Below, piece by piece: positions 14,676 through 14,682 of a DNA stretch of 14,682 bases; position 1 is the stretch's first letter; each line of letters begins with the position of its first letter. Source of the stretch: Candidatus Omnitrophota bacterium (lineage in GTDB: Bacteria; Omnitrophota; Omnitrophia; Omnitrophales; Danuiimicrobiaceae); NCBI GenBank assembly GCA_016206945.1, contig JACQQP010000046.1:1-14682 (forward strand), in the 5' to 3' direction. The translations under genes were made by a program, and so were the position numbers. The notes under the pieces are model-generated. The model searched no databases. It saw only the letters and a list, made by a program, of their open reading frames with translations, and had not been told where the DNA came from.

Positions 14676-14682
14676 GCCCGTA

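Larger units (their letters stand above)
14567..14682. repeat. Direct repeat AGGGCCCGTA, period 106
   Basis: AGGGCCCGTA occurs at 14567-14576 and again at 14673-14682, the last bases of the window. The interval holds the two right-end hairpins. If the spacing continues beyond the edge, this is the first unit of a tandem array; if not, it is a flanking duplication. Confidence 0.5.

Noticed and set aside
14399..14682. CRISPR array
   Set aside because: The repeats are inverted pairs with variable stems and a single 106-base direct interval; there are no regular spacers and no cas genes.

Overview
The window is a dense bacterial housekeeping segment. All ten protein genes are on the + strand with short gaps, in the order guaA, dnaE, an HU/IHF-type gene, a cold-shock gene, rsmE, mtaB, a CvpA-family gene, mpg (AAG), dnaG, rpoD, a MIP18/DUF59 gene and a TPR gene (twelve genes counting the two small ones). 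Two adjacencies are classic: rsmE-mtaB (as in Bacillus yqeU-yqeV) and dnaG-rpoD (the macromolecular synthesis cluster, here without rpsU next to it). Codon use looks uniform and every gene appears intact. The mixed gene set plus the dispersed palindrome that begins GTCATTGCGAG and ends CTCGCAATGAC suggests an uncultured lineage such as Candidatus Omnitrophota. That placement is a guess from gene content and repeats; no 16S or phylogeny is available here.

Layout: 1-191 is a repeat-bearing leader. 192-5260 holds guaA and dnaE, almost touching. 5261-5690 is the longest gene-free stretch; it carries a near-consensus sigma-70 promoter followed at once by a 282-nt branched palindrome, then the HU/cold-shock pair and an intrinsic terminator. 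6298-8543 is rsmE and mtaB, separated by a leader that pairs with the mtaB ribosome binding site. 8562-11516 is cvpA-mpg-dnaG, tightly spaced. 11692-14398 is rpoD, MIP18 and TPR. 14399-14682 is gene-free and made of palindromes.

The genes are ordinary; the interest is in the non-coding architecture. (1) An 84-bp palindrome sits in frame inside guaA and adds 28 residues to GMP synthetase, like the Rickettsia palindromic elements that insert into proteins. (2) The branched 282-nt palindrome just after the promoter of the HU/cold-shock operon is either a new structured RNA/leader or a miniature mobile element adopted as one. (3) The mtaB leader has a perfect 17-bp stem that covers the whole Shine-Dalgarno sequence and the first two bases of the start codon. 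(4) Both window ends carry inverted pairs of a hairpin repeat whose stems differ by compensatory changes while loop motifs are kept. Together these say the genome is full of palindromic elements, several of which have been built into genes or leaders.
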